Positions 6,602 to 14,094 of a stretch of DNA of 14,496 bases are shown one piece after another. The first letter of the stretch is position 1, and every line of letters begins with the position of its first letter. This stretch comes from SBBG01 sp033717875. Its GTDB lineage: Bacteria > Pseudomonadota > Gammaproteobacteria > Ga0077554 > Ga007554. Under the pieces are notes generated by a model. That model had not been told where the DNA came from. It searched no databases and saw only the letters and a list, made by a program, of their open reading frames with translations. The stretch lies in contig JADDKJ010000061.1 in NCBI GenBank assembly GCA_033717875.1, positions 1-14,496 of the forward strand, read 5' to 3'. The position numbers and the translations under genes are program-made.

Positions 6602-7393
6602 ATGTCCACTGTGCGCCATCCTGCTGTCGCGGGCCTTTTTTATCCCGCCAACCCAGATGAACTGCGCGCAGTGGTGAAGAATTATCTGGAGGAAGCTCAA
6701 TCAACAACCCAGGCACCTAAAGCAATCATCGCGCCCCATGCCGGATACATTTATTCCGGATCGGTGGCCGCCAGCGCCTATGCGCGCCTCAGACCCGCCC
6801 GCGACACCATCAACCGCGTGGTGCTGCTCGGCCCGGCGCATCGCGTGGCATTCGACGGACTGGCGGTAAGCAGCGCCTATTATTTCGAAACCCCGCTCGG
6901 TGCCATTCCTGTCGATCAGGTGTCCATCAATCGGCTTTTGACCCTGCCCCAAGTCCATATCCTGGATCAGGCCCATGCTCAGGAGCACAGCCTGGAAGTG
7001 CATCTGCCCTTTTTGCAGGAAGTGCTGCGCGACTTCTCGCTGGTGCCGCTGGTGGTGGGCGACGCCACAGTGGAAGAGGTTGGCGAGGTGCTGGAAATGA
7101 TGTGGGATGGCCCCGAGACCGTCATCGTCATCAGTTCCGACCTCAGCCATTACCACGATCACGAAACCGCCAGAAAACTCGACAGCGCCACCTCGCGCGC
7201 CATTGAAGCGCTACGGCCAGAGGATATCCATTATGAGGACGCCTGCGGGCGCAACCCGGTCAACGGCCTGCTGCACGCGGCGCGCAGACACCATCTCCAT
7301 GCCTCCACCCTAGACCTGCGCAACTCGGGCGACACCGCCGGCCCGAGTGATCAGGTGGTGGGGTATGGCGCGTATGTCTTTGAGTATTCATGA
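6602..7393 (+). CDS. Memo-family protein (AmmeMemoRadiSam system)
   Basis: A 263-residue Memo-like protein, related in fold to the non-haem-iron class III extradiol dioxygenases. Residues corresponding to the human MEMO1 metal-site ligands H49/H81/C244 are visible: H46 in APHAGYIYSG, H80 in LLGPAHR and C215 in EDACGRNPVNG. EHSLEVHLPFLQ (128-139) and ISSDLSHYHD (178-187) are further family signatures. The bacterial function is unknown. Start ATG 6602 is supported by AGGAA at 6591-6595 and by the family beginning (V.HPAVAGLFYP). The frame upstream to 6425 is only open by chance. Its TGA overlaps the ATG of the AMMECR1 gene (ATGA at 7390-7393), so the two are translationally coupled. Confidence 0.9.
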   Translation: MSTVRHPAVAGLFYPANPDELRAVVKNYLEEAQSTTQAPKAIIAPHAGYIYSGSVAASAYARLRPARDTINRVVLLGPAHRVAFDGLAVSSAYYFETPLGAIPVDQVSINRLLTLPQVHILDQAHAQEHSLEVHLPFLQEVLRDFSLVPLVVGDATVEEVGEVLEMMWDGPETVIVISSDLSHYHDHETARKLDSATSRAIEALRPEDIHYEDACGRNPVNGLLHAARRHHLHASTLDLRNSGDTAGPSDQVVGYGAYVFEYS

Positions 7394-7950
7394 ACAATAT
7401 GACACACATCTATCGTGGAACTCTGCTGAAACTGGCCCGGGATTCCATCGCGCACGGCCTGGAGCATGACCATCCGTTACCTGTCGCCATTGAAGACCAG
7501 CCGCACGAACTGCAAAAGTTTGCGGCCAGTTTCGTCACACTGAATCTTGAAGATGAACTGCGTGGCTGCATTGGCACGCTTGACGCGATCCGGCCGCTGG
7601 CGGTCGATATCGCCGCCAACGCCTGGGCCGCCGCCTTCCGCGATCCGCGCTTCTGGCCCGTCAGCCGGGCGGAATTTGAGCGGCTGGACATCCATATCTC
7701 CATCCTGTCCGCGCCCGAACCGATGAGTTTTGCCTCCGAAGCGGACCTGATCGCACAACTGCGCCCAAGCATCGACGGCTTGATCATCGAGGAAGGCCAT
7801 CGCCGGGGCACGTTCTTGCCGGCGGTGTGGGAGTCGCTGCCCGAGTCCGCCGATTTTCTGCGGCAGCTCAAGCGCAAGGCGGGGTTGCCCGCAGATTACT
7901 GGTCCCAATCGCTGCGAATACAGCGCTATACAGCGGAGTCGGTTGGATAG
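7390..7950 (+). CDS. AMMECR1-domain protein (AmmeMemoRadiSam system)
   Basis: A 186-residue single-domain protein of the AMMECR1 family. The hallmark LRGCIG (57-62), followed by TL, is present, as are ANAWAAAFRDPRFWPVS, the DIHISILSAPEP segment and DGLIIEE.HRRGTFLPAVWE. The biochemical role of the family is unresolved; human AMMECR1 is a disease gene, and bacteria and archaea pair the domain with Memo and a radical SAM enzyme. The start at 7390 overlaps the memo stop by 4 nt; ATG 7399 (MTHIYRG) is a possible alternative with no better RBS. Length is normal for the single-domain form. It is followed by palindromic repeat copy 2. Confidence 0.92.
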   Translation: MNNMTHIYRGTLLKLARDSIAHGLEHDHPLPVAIEDQPHELQKFAASFVTLNLEDELRGCIGTLDAIRPLAVDIAANAWAAAFRDPRFWPVSRAEFERLDIHISILSAPEPMSFASEADLIAQLRPSIDGLIIEEGHRRGTFLPAVWESLPESADFLRQLKRKAGLPADYWSQSLRIQRYTAESVG

Positions 7951-7959
7951 ATCTTTTTC

Positions 7960-8009
7960 GTAGGGTGCGCCGTGCGCACCATCCGTGTGGTGCGCACAGC
8001 GCACCCTAC
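7960..8009. repeat. 50-nt palindromic intergenic repeat, copy 2
   Basis: An almost perfect stem: GTAGGGTGCGC (7960-7970) pairs with GCGCACCCTAC (7999-8009), and 7971-7981 pairs with 7988-7998 apart from one mismatch, around the loop TCCGTG. It differs from copy 1 (3180-3229) at six positions, five of them clustered in the right inner arm. It fills most of the 72-nt gap between the convergent AMMECR1 and UbiB-like genes, and probably ends or protects both transcripts. Confidence 0.88.
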
Positions 8010-8022
8010 ATCTCGTCCAATC

Positions 8023-9732
8023 TTAAAACCGCCCCGATCGTAATATCCCGATCACCCACCACAATCCGAGAAAGGTAGCCAGTATATAGCCGAACAATCC
8101 CAGCAACGGGATATCGCCATAGTGCGGCCCGACGTCGGTGGACATCACGATCGACGAACCGACGACGACAGAGGCGATGATCAGGCTCAGGCTCAGACGG
8201 TTGCTGGCCCGATCGAGATGCTGTTCCAGCCCTTCGAGTTGTTCATGACGCAGGCGCAGCACGGCCTCGCCGCGCTGCAATTGACGCACCACTTTGGACA
8301 GAGCGCGTGGCAGGCCAGCCGTGGCCAATCGCAAGGTACTATAGGCGCGGTAGCCTTTGCCGAGCAGGTCAGCCTTTGACAATGACAATCCGGGAAACAA
8401 TTGCCGGCCGATCATACGCGGCGCATAGGCCTGCAACGCGGCGAGCATGTCGAAACGGGGCTGAAGAGTGCGAACGACGGATTCCATAGTCATCAGCGCC
8501 TTGCTCACCAGCAGGAATTCCCTGATGACACGGATGCGATGGCGCCGCCCCAAGCGGACAAACTGATAAAGAACCTCGGTAAACGAGGACTCTTCGGCGG
8601 CCACGGCATAATATTCTTCCAGCGATTCGCTCAAGTCCCGCGCGAAAGCGTCCCGGTCCACGTCCGCCCCGCCGCCGCCCAGATCGAGATAGACATCGGT
8701 CATCCACTCGGCATCACGCAGCATGAGCGCCAAAAAAAGCTGTTTGAGATTCTCTTGATCACGCGTGCCGAGCCGGCCGACGATGCCGAAATCATGAAAA
8801 CACAAGCGCCCATCGTCCATGACGAGCAGGTTGCCGGGATGGGGATCGCCATGAAAAAAGCCGTGCTCGAACAACTGCGTGAGGTAAAGACGCACCAGTG
8901 TTTCCGCCACGTGCCGACGTTGCCCGGGATCAGGCGGATAGTCCGCGCCGATCTTGTGTCCCACGCTGCGCTCCATGGTGAGCACGCGCCGGCCGGACAC
9001 TTCCCAAAACACCCGTGGCGCGACCACGGAAGGATCGTCCCTGAAGTTATCGCGGAAACGCTCCGCGTTGCGTGCCTCGCGGCGAAAATCCAGCTCACGG
9101 GTGATGGTCTCCGAAAACTCCTCCACCAGACCGACAGGATCATAGCGCTCCATTTCGGGAACATGTTTGTGCAACAAACGAGCGATAAAAAACAGGATTT
9201 CCAGATCGGCCTGGATGAGGTTTTCGATATCGGGGCGCCGCACCTTGACGATCACCGATGCGCCGTCGGCAAGCCGGGCGGTATGCACCTGGGCGATGGA
9301 GGCGGCGGCAAGGGGCGTGTCGTCGAAATCCGCGAAAAGCTGATTGACCGGCCGGCCGAGTTCATCCTCGACAATGCGCCGTGCCTGCTCTGCGGGAAAA
9401 GGCGGCACGGCGTCCTGCAATTTTTGCAATTCCAGGATCACCTCGTCCGGCAGTAAATCGCGCCGGATGCTGAGCATTTGCCCGAACTTGATGAAGGTGG
9501 CACCGAGTTCTTCCAGCGCGAGACGGAAACGCTGCGCGTCGCTCAAACCCTCGGCCATCGGCTCGACGCGCCCTTTGGGCAGATAGCCCTTCAGGCGCAA
9601 ACGCTCCACATAATGCCCCCAGCCCTTCTCCGCCATGACATGGAGAATGTGTCCCAAGCGCCGCAGATCGCGCACGGGCAGATGCCCCGCCGCCAGCAAT
9701 AGCGCGTCCGCCCTCGCCGCCCCGGATGCCAT
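8023..9732 (-). CDS. UbiB/ABC1-family atypical kinase (AarF-like)
   Basis: A 569-residue membrane-associated atypical kinase-like ATPase of the UbiB/ADCK family, whose members support ubiquinone synthesis or lipid homeostasis. Visible signatures are the KxGQ motif (K82-F-G-Q85, followed by SIRRDLLP), the Ala-rich nucleotide loop AAASIAQVH (142-150), the VKVRRP lysine (163), LDFRREA, HGDPHPGN (294-301) and DFG (314-316). Two C-terminal transmembrane segments (about 513-531 and 544-563) form a hairpin anchor. ATG 9732 lies 2 nt after the DUF302 stop (TGA 9737-9735), so it is translationally coupled. It is last in the minus-strand operon. As no ubiE or ubiJ is beside it, it may be a UbiB paralogue and not the housekeeping UbiB; symbol left blank for that reason. 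Confidence 0.9.
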   Translation of the reverse strand: MASGAARADALLLAAGHLPVRDLRRLGHILHVMAEKGWGHYVERLRLKGYLPKGRVEPMAEGLSDAQRFRLALEELGATFIKFGQMLSIRRDLLPDEVILELQKLQDAVPPFPAEQARRIVEDELGRPVNQLFADFDDTPLAAASIAQVHTARLADGASVIVKVRRPDIENLIQADLEILFFIARLLHKHVPEMERYDPVGLVEEFSETITRELDFRREARNAERFRDNFRDDPSVVAPRVFWEVSGRRVLTMERSVGHKIGADYPPDPGQRRHVAETLVRLYLTQLFEHGFFHGDPHPGNLLVMDDGRLCFHDFGIVGRLGTRDQENLKQLFLALMLRDAEWMTDVYLDLGGGGADVDRDAFARDLSESLEEYYAVAAEESSFTEVLYQFVRLGRRHRIRVIREFLLVSKALMTMESVVRTLQPRFDMLAALQAYAPRMIGRQLFPGLSLSKADLLGKGYRAYSTLRLATAGLPRALSKVVRQLQRGEAVLRLRHEQLEGLEQHLDRASNRLSLSLIIASVVVGSSIVMSTDVGPHYGDIPLLGLFGYILATFLGLWWVIGILRSGRF

Positions 9733-9734
9733 GG

Positions 9735-10133
9735 TCAGACCGCTTCCAGCGCCTCTTGCAGCAATGCGCGCGCCTGGGTGGCGACCGGCGTCACTTCAGG
9801 ATTGTCGATCATACCCAGCATGCCTTGCGGGTCCATCGCCGACACATGGACCTTCCCCTGCCCATCCTGATAGACGATCACGTTGCAGGGCAGGAACAAT
9901 CCGATCTCCGGTTCCGCGCTCACCGCGCGATGGGCGAGCGGCGGATTGCATGCGCCGAGGATCACATAGGGCGGCATGTCCGCGCCGATCTTCTGCTTGA
10001 GCGTGGCCGCCACGTCGATGCGCGTCAGCACGCCGAAACCCTTGCCCTTGAGTGTTTCGGTGACACGCGCCTCGGCCTGCTCCACGCTCATGTCCACGAC
10101 TTTTCCGAAACCATAGTTATGCGATTGCAACAT
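9735..10133 (-). CDS. DUF302-domain protein
   Basis: A 132-residue soluble protein with no signal peptide or membrane segment. It matches the DUF302 pattern: an N-terminal amphipathic half (VEQAEARVTETLKGKGFGVLTRIDV), then VILGACNPPLAHRA and PEIGLFLPCNVIVYQ, with two conserved cysteines in the GACNP and LPCN motifs, and a DPQGMLGMI end segment. Function is unknown; members are often seen in sulfur-oxidising and other proteobacteria (recollection, not checked). The start at 10133 has a strong GGAAGGAG 6 nt upstream, the best RBS in this operon, which suggests high expression. It lies 30 nt after the ATP-grasp-like gene and 2 nt before the UbiB-like gene. Confidence 0.87.
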   Translation of the reverse strand: MLQSHNYGFGKVVDMSVEQAEARVTETLKGKGFGVLTRIDVAATLKQKIGADMPPYVILGACNPPLAHRAVSAEPEIGLFLPCNVIVYQDGQGKVHVSAMDPQGMLGMIDNPEVTPVATQARALLQEALEAV

Positions 10134-10163
10134 GGTTGACTCCTTCCTTTCAAAATTGCCTGT

Positions 10164-11459
10164 TCATACCGGATGAAACACCGGCGAAAAACCGCCGCCC
10201 GGCGTCCGAAAATTCGTCGTCTGCCCCTGATACAAGCGGGCAGCCAGCAATTGCACCTTACCATCATACACATAATTGCGCAGATCGAGCTTCAGCGCCA
10301 GTGGCACATCCTCGTTCTGGATCACTCTCTCGCTGGGTGGCACCAGCATTTGCGCCACATACCGCCCCGCCAGAATCTCGTCCCACACACGCCGGGTCAA
10401 CTTGTCGCCGCGATAAGCGGCCTTGCCACCGAAACCTGTCGCGGGCTTGAAGAACAACCCGCGACGCGCCTGCCACAGCTCATCCGCGTGGGCGGGATCG
10501 ACCACAATGGTGCGCGGGATGCCGGCGGCAAGCAGCGCTATCATGTCGCCGGCCACACCCCACGAACTCAGCAGCGCCTGATCGCTCAACACCACAAGGT
10601 TGCGCTTGTCGGCATACAGCGCATGCGCGCGCGGGTGCGGCGTGAGCACAACGGCATCCTCACGATAGGCTTGCCGCAATGCCGTATGCTCGGCTTGCTC
10701 CAAGGAAAAATCGGTGAGGCGGTTGTAAACCATGTCGATCGGCACAGCCCCGTATTGCAATTCATCGCTGCGCAACACGAGGTCTTTGGCATTGGCAATC
10801 ACCGTCTCCAGACCGAAGCGCTCGAACATCTGCTGGAACAACAAGAATTCGGGGTAAAGATATTGTTCATTTGGCGCGTCATCGACAATGGCGATGCTGC
10901 GCAAGGGCTGGTCGCCGCGCTGGCGCCGCCACTCGTTCATGAACATGCCGAAAAAATGCTCTTCCAGCCGGGGCAGATCGACCGGCCCTGACATGAGCCC
11001 CTCCACGTCCGCGCAGCAGGCGCGCTGCGCCCGCGCCAGCACGGTGTTCAACAACGCGCCACCGGCGTTGGTATTGATTTCTATGAGCTGCGGGCCATGC
11101 AGCCCCAGATGAAAATCATAGCCCAGGAAGACTCCCCGCGGCCCCGGATCGAAACGGGCGATTTCCGGCGCCCATTGCATCACATGTTCGCGGTAAACGG
11201 GCATGGCGATGACCGACTCGATGGCGTGAATGATCTCCGCCATGCGGTCGACATGATGACGCGAGACAAACACCGGCAAGGCGGAAAAAAGATAGGGATG
11301 ACTGGCGGCGAGCGAACGGTACAGATCGCGCAACGCGAAATCATCTTCCATCTCGCGCCGCAAGGCTTCTCGATCCAGGCTGATGCAGTGGCAACTGCTA
11401 TTGAGCGCTTCGACCAGGAAATCGAGATCGCTGCCTTGCTTGCATGGATCTTCCGCCAT
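10164..11459 (-). CDS. Circularly permuted ATP-grasp-like protein, unknown substrate
   Basis: A 431-residue soluble protein. I do not recognise a named family. What can be seen is ATP-grasp-like sequence in permuted order: a metal-ligand-type motif EINTNAGG (127-134) after GYDFHLG, a VYNRLTDF segment (244-251), then KPATGFGGKAAYRG (338-351) resembling the ATP-binding glycine loop, VAQ (368-370), and LRNYVYDGKVQ...TNFRTPGGG (393-423). The order, E-x-N before the glycine loop, resembles glutathionylspermidine synthase-type ATP-grasp proteins, which ligate an amine to a carboxylate. No amidase domain is present. The start at 11459 lies 11 nt after the DinG stop with only AGG 8 nt upstream; M37 is an alternative. 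Fold likely, activity unknown. Confidence 0.7.
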   Translation of the reverse strand: MAEDPCKQGSDLDFLVEALNSSCHCISLDREALRREMEDDFALRDLYRSLAASHPYLFSALPVFVSRHHVDRMAEIIHAIESVIAMPVYREHVMQWAPEIARFDPGPRGVFLGYDFHLGLHGPQLIEINTNAGGALLNTVLARAQRACCADVEGLMSGPVDLPRLEEHFFGMFMNEWRRQRGDQPLRSIAIVDDAPNEQYLYPEFLLFQQMFERFGLETVIANAKDLVLRSDELQYGAVPIDMVYNRLTDFSLEQAEHTALRQAYREDAVVLTPHPRAHALYADKRNLVVLSDQALLSSWGVAGDMIALLAAGIPRTIVVDPAHADELWQARRGLFFKPATGFGGKAAYRGDKLTRRVWDEILAGRYVAQMLVPPSERVIQNEDVPLALKLDLRNYVYDGKVQLLAARLYQGQTTNFRTPGGGFSPVFHPV

Positions 11460-11470
11460 CCTTTATGCCT

Positions 11471-13435
11471 CTATGCCTCGATCGGGACGGCCTCGAAAAA
11501 CCGCCGCACATTCTCCACCTTCCTCGTGCGCCGCATTGGCGGCAGGCTGTCGAGAAAGATTTTGCCATAGGGTTTGGAAATCAGGCGCGGGTCGCACAGC
11601 ATCATCACGCCACGGTCATGGACATCGCGGATCAGGCGTCCCACGCCCTGCTTGAGGGTGATGACCGCGGCGGGGAGCTGGTGATCCATGAACGGGTTGC
11701 CGCCCTTGGCGCGCAGGGCGTCGAGGCGGGCCTGGAGCACGGGGTCGCCCGGCGAGGCGAAAGGCAGCTTGTCGATGATGACGCAGGATAGCGCCGGGCC
11801 GCGCACATCCACGCCCTCCCAGAAGCTGCCGGTGCCGAGCAGGATGGCGTTGCCCAAGGCGCGGAAACGCTCCAGCAATTCGCCGCGCGCCGCGCTGCCT
11901 TGAATCAACAGCGGCCAGGCAACCCTGCCCTGCAATATTTTCGCGGCCTCCTGCAAGGCGCGGTGACTGGTGAACAACATGAAGGCGCGGCCGCGGCTCG
12001 CCTCGAGCACCGGCAGCGCGGCTTCCACCACCGCCGCGGTATAGTGCGGGCTGTTGGGGTCGGGCATGCCGGGAGGCACATAGAACACCGCATTGCGCGC
12101 GAAATCGAAGGGACTGTCCCAGCGGCTTGTGACGGGATCATGCAATCCCAACTGCTCGGCGAAATGGTCGAAGTGGCCGTTTACCGCCAGCGTGGCGGAG
12201 GTGAAGATCCAGCCCGCCTTGCGCGCGTCCATGTGATTGCGAAAAATCGGCGCGATATCGAGCGGCGTGCAGTTCAGGACAAAGCTCTTGGTGTAGGTCT
12301 CGAACCACACCACATGGTTCGCCGGACGGGCGCCGGTGAGACTATCGAAACGCGCCAGCAATTCCGCCGCGCGCCGTTCGCAACTCTCGAGGCCCTTGCC
12401 GCGCACGGCGGCGGGTTTCAATTTCTCAAGCAGTGTGGCGAGTGCCGCACGCAGCGGCGGCAAGGCCGCCGTCAGCGCCGGCAGGGCAGCCACCTCGCGC
12501 CAGGCGGCGCGGCGCAATTCGCCGCCCAACGCCAGGCGCATGTCGAGGACGGTCTTTTTCAGCTCGGCCGCCGCTGCCGGCAACTCGCTCATATCGCCCG
12601 CCTCGCGCAGATGCTCGGTCACCGTATCGTCGGCCAGTTCCAGCCACTGTCGACTGCTGAGCGAGACGCCAAAGAAATTCGATGCCACTTCGGGGAGCTG
12701 ATGCGCTTCGTCGATGATGAAAGCGTTGGCGCCCGGCAGCAGCTCGCCAAAACCCTGATCCTTGAGCGCCATATCGGCGAACAGCAGGTGATGATTGACC
12801 ACCACCAGGTCAGCCTCCTGCGCCGCGCGGCGCGCCTTCATCACATGGCAATCGGCATACGAGGGGCAATCCTGGCCGAGGCAGTTGTCGGCGGTGGAGG
12901 TGACTTGATACCACAGCGGCGAATCCTCGGGAACATCCCCTGCTTCGGCGATATCGCCGCTACGGGTGCGTCCCGCCCAGTCACGGATACGGTGCAAGAC
13001 GGCGGCGTGTTCCCGCGTATAGCCGCGCCCATCGAGCTCGGCGAGTTCCAGGCGATGCAGACACAGGTAATTGGCGCGCCCTTTCAACAGCGCCGCCCGC
13101 AGCGGCACACCCAGCGCTTTACGCACCACCGGCAAGTCACGGTGAAAAAGCTGGTCCTGAAGATTTTTTGTGCCGGTGGAGATGACGATTTTCTTGCCGG
13201 AAAGGATGGCGGGCACCAGATAGGCATAGGTTTTACCTGTGCCAGTACCCGCCTCGCTGACCAGCACGCCGTGGTCTTCCAGCGTTTTGGCAACCACCTC
13301 CGCCATCTCCTGCTGGGCGGCACGCGGGGCAAAGCCTTCGATACGGCGCGCGAGAGGGCCGTCGGAGGATAGCAATTCGGAAGGAGAACTCAGGATGATC
13401 GAACCCAAATTTGCAGGGTGCACACAGCGCACCAT
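11471..13435 (-). CDS. yoaA: DinG-family ATP-dependent DNA helicase, YoaA type
   Basis: Up to 654 residues; an XPD-like superfamily 2, 5'-3' DNA helicase involved in clearing damaged or blocked replication intermediates. Walker A AGTGTGKT (62-69), a four-cysteine 4Fe-4S domain (C125, C185, C190, C196), DEAH (242-245), the SATL motif, GSFWEGVDVRG and motif VI QGVGRLIRD (596-604) are all intact. Sequence such as TSTADNCLGQDCP and GFGELLPGA, and the C-terminus (KPYG..FL.SLPP..RTR), match E. coli YoaA more than DinG. The start is uncertain: ATG 13435 lies within a half-copy of the palindromic repeat and gives residues (MVRCVHPAN) not expected for the family. TTG 13408 and TTG 13375 are alternatives, and none has a good RBS. 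It heads the close-packed run leading to the UbiB-like gene. Confidence 0.93.
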   Translation of the reverse strand: MVRCVHPANLGSIILSSPSELLSSDGPLARRIEGFAPRAAQQEMAEVVAKTLEDHGVLVSEAGTGTGKTYAYLVPAILSGKKIVISTGTKNLQDQLFHRDLPVVRKALGVPLRAALLKGRANYLCLHRLELAELDGRGYTREHAAVLHRIRDWAGRTRSGDIAEAGDVPEDSPLWYQVTSTADNCLGQDCPSYADCHVMKARRAAQEADLVVVNHHLLFADMALKDQGFGELLPGANAFIIDEAHQLPEVASNFFGVSLSSRQWLELADDTVTEHLREAGDMSELPAAAAELKKTVLDMRLALGGELRRAAWREVAALPALTAALPPLRAALATLLEKLKPAAVRGKGLESCERRAAELLARFDSLTGARPANHVVWFETYTKSFVLNCTPLDIAPIFRNHMDARKAGWIFTSATLAVNGHFDHFAEQLGLHDPVTSRWDSPFDFARNAVFYVPPGMPDPNSPHYTAAVVEAALPVLEASRGRAFMLFTSHRALQEAAKILQGRVAWPLLIQGSAARGELLERFRALGNAILLGTGSFWEGVDVRGPALSCVIIDKLPFASPGDPVLQARLDALRAKGGNPFMDHQLPAAVITLKQGVGRLIRDVHDRGVMMLCDPRLISKPYGKIFLDSLPPMRRTRKVENVRRFFEAVPIEA

Positions 13436-13436
13436 T
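13412..13436. repeat. Half-copy of the palindromic intergenic repeat
   Basis: A stretch beginning CAGGGTGCACACAGCGCACC aligns with the left arm of copies 1 and 2 (18 of 24 positions against copy 2). No right arm follows. It overlaps the first codons proposed for the DinG-family gene. Confidence 0.55.
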
Positions 13437-13468
13437 CATTTTCGAGCGGTGCTACGCTCACCGAGCAG

Positions 13469-13984
13469 CTACCGCACCGACCCCGCCCGGCTGCCCCAAA
13501 CCTCGTCCTCCTCAACTCCGTTTTCACGCGTCCAGACCAGACGGCTGATGATCTTGAACCGGGCGACCGACATTGCGCCACGCTTGTTGCGCGCGCTTGC
13601 GCCGGATTCGGCGATGGCTTCCAGAATATCGTCGCGCTCGGCTTCATAGATCTCGAACGGTTCGAGATTTTCATCCATCAGCACCAGCATCACACTATCC
13701 CATTCCTGTTCGGTCTTGAGCTGCCCGATGCGCTGACCAGATTTGGCTTCGTCGAAGATGGCGCGCGCCTTGATCTGGATGCGTTTCCCGGCACGTTTAC
13801 CGCGACCGATGGCGTCGTAGCCGCCGGGCTTGGGATCGCACACTTCCAGGTCGAGCAGACGCGCGGCATCGTACTCGGCGATCTCACCGCTCACGCCGCC
13901 CAGCGGCCGGCCGGTCGCCTTGCGGTATTCCGCGGAGAGGCGGCGCGCCTCGGCAATAAGTTTGTCTACGGAATAAACGGTCAC
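13469..13984 (-). CDS. Hypothetical protein with PD-(D/E)XK nuclease-like motifs
   Basis: A 171-residue protein from a GTG start at 13984. Family not recognised with certainty. GEIAEYDAARLL, followed by GGYDAIGRG and RIQIKAR, fits the E...D...(Q)xK catalytic layout of Mrr-like PD-(D/E)XK nucleases and of DUF6998-like proteins. The rest includes a charged helical start and a C-terminal DDILEAIAE helix followed by a basic stretch. The frame is open up to an ATG at 14182, but that part is encoded by the MITE-like hairpin and unstructured intergenic DNA. GTG 13984 has GAAGGG (13994-13999) 9 nt upstream and a candidate promoter beyond. It ends 33 nt before the DinG-family gene and is probably co-transcribed with it, hinting at a DNA-related role. 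Confidence 0.65.
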   Translation of the reverse strand: MTVYSVDKLIAEARRLSAEYRKATGRPLGGVSGEIAEYDAARLLDLEVCDPKPGGYDAIGRGKRAGKRIQIKARAIFDEAKSGQRIGQLKTEQEWDSVMLVLMDENLEPFEIYEAERDDILEAIAESGASARNKRGAMSVARFKIISRLVWTRENGVEEDEVWGSRAGSVR

Positions 13985-14046
13985 TCGCTGTATCCCTTCA
14001 ACCTCTGGAAGGAGGTTTTTTGTGTATCTTGCGGATATCTTTGATG

Positions 14047-14074
14047 ATTGTAAATAGCTATGGAATTTCTTCAG
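14047..14074 (-). promoter_or_regulatory. Candidate promoter of the right-hand minus-strand operon
   Basis: On the minus strand, CTGAAG (14074-14069) and TACAAT (14052-14047) are 16 nt apart. The -10 box matches the consensus at 5 of 6 positions, the -35 box is weak. It lies about 60 nt upstream of GTG 13984 and outside the MITE-like element. Confidence 0.35.
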
Positions 14075-14094
14075 CGTTTTCCTTCCATTTAACC

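Noticed and set aside
8401..9456. A 351-codon open frame on the + strand, antisense to the UbiB-like gene
   Set aside because: Same reasoning: a codon-bias shadow of a confidently identified gene.
11900..13372. A 490-codon open frame on the + strand, antisense to the DinG-family gene
   Set aside because: It lies wholly opposite an intact helicase with all motifs, its translation is a Gln/Arg/His-rich mix without a recognisable domain, and long antisense frames are common in GC-rich coding DNA.
14000..14022. Terminator-like hairpin AACCTC/GAGGTT followed by TTTTT on the + strand
   Set aside because: The stem is only 6 bp and no + strand gene ends there; on the minus strand it lies in the leader of the gene at 13984 with the T-run on the wrong side.
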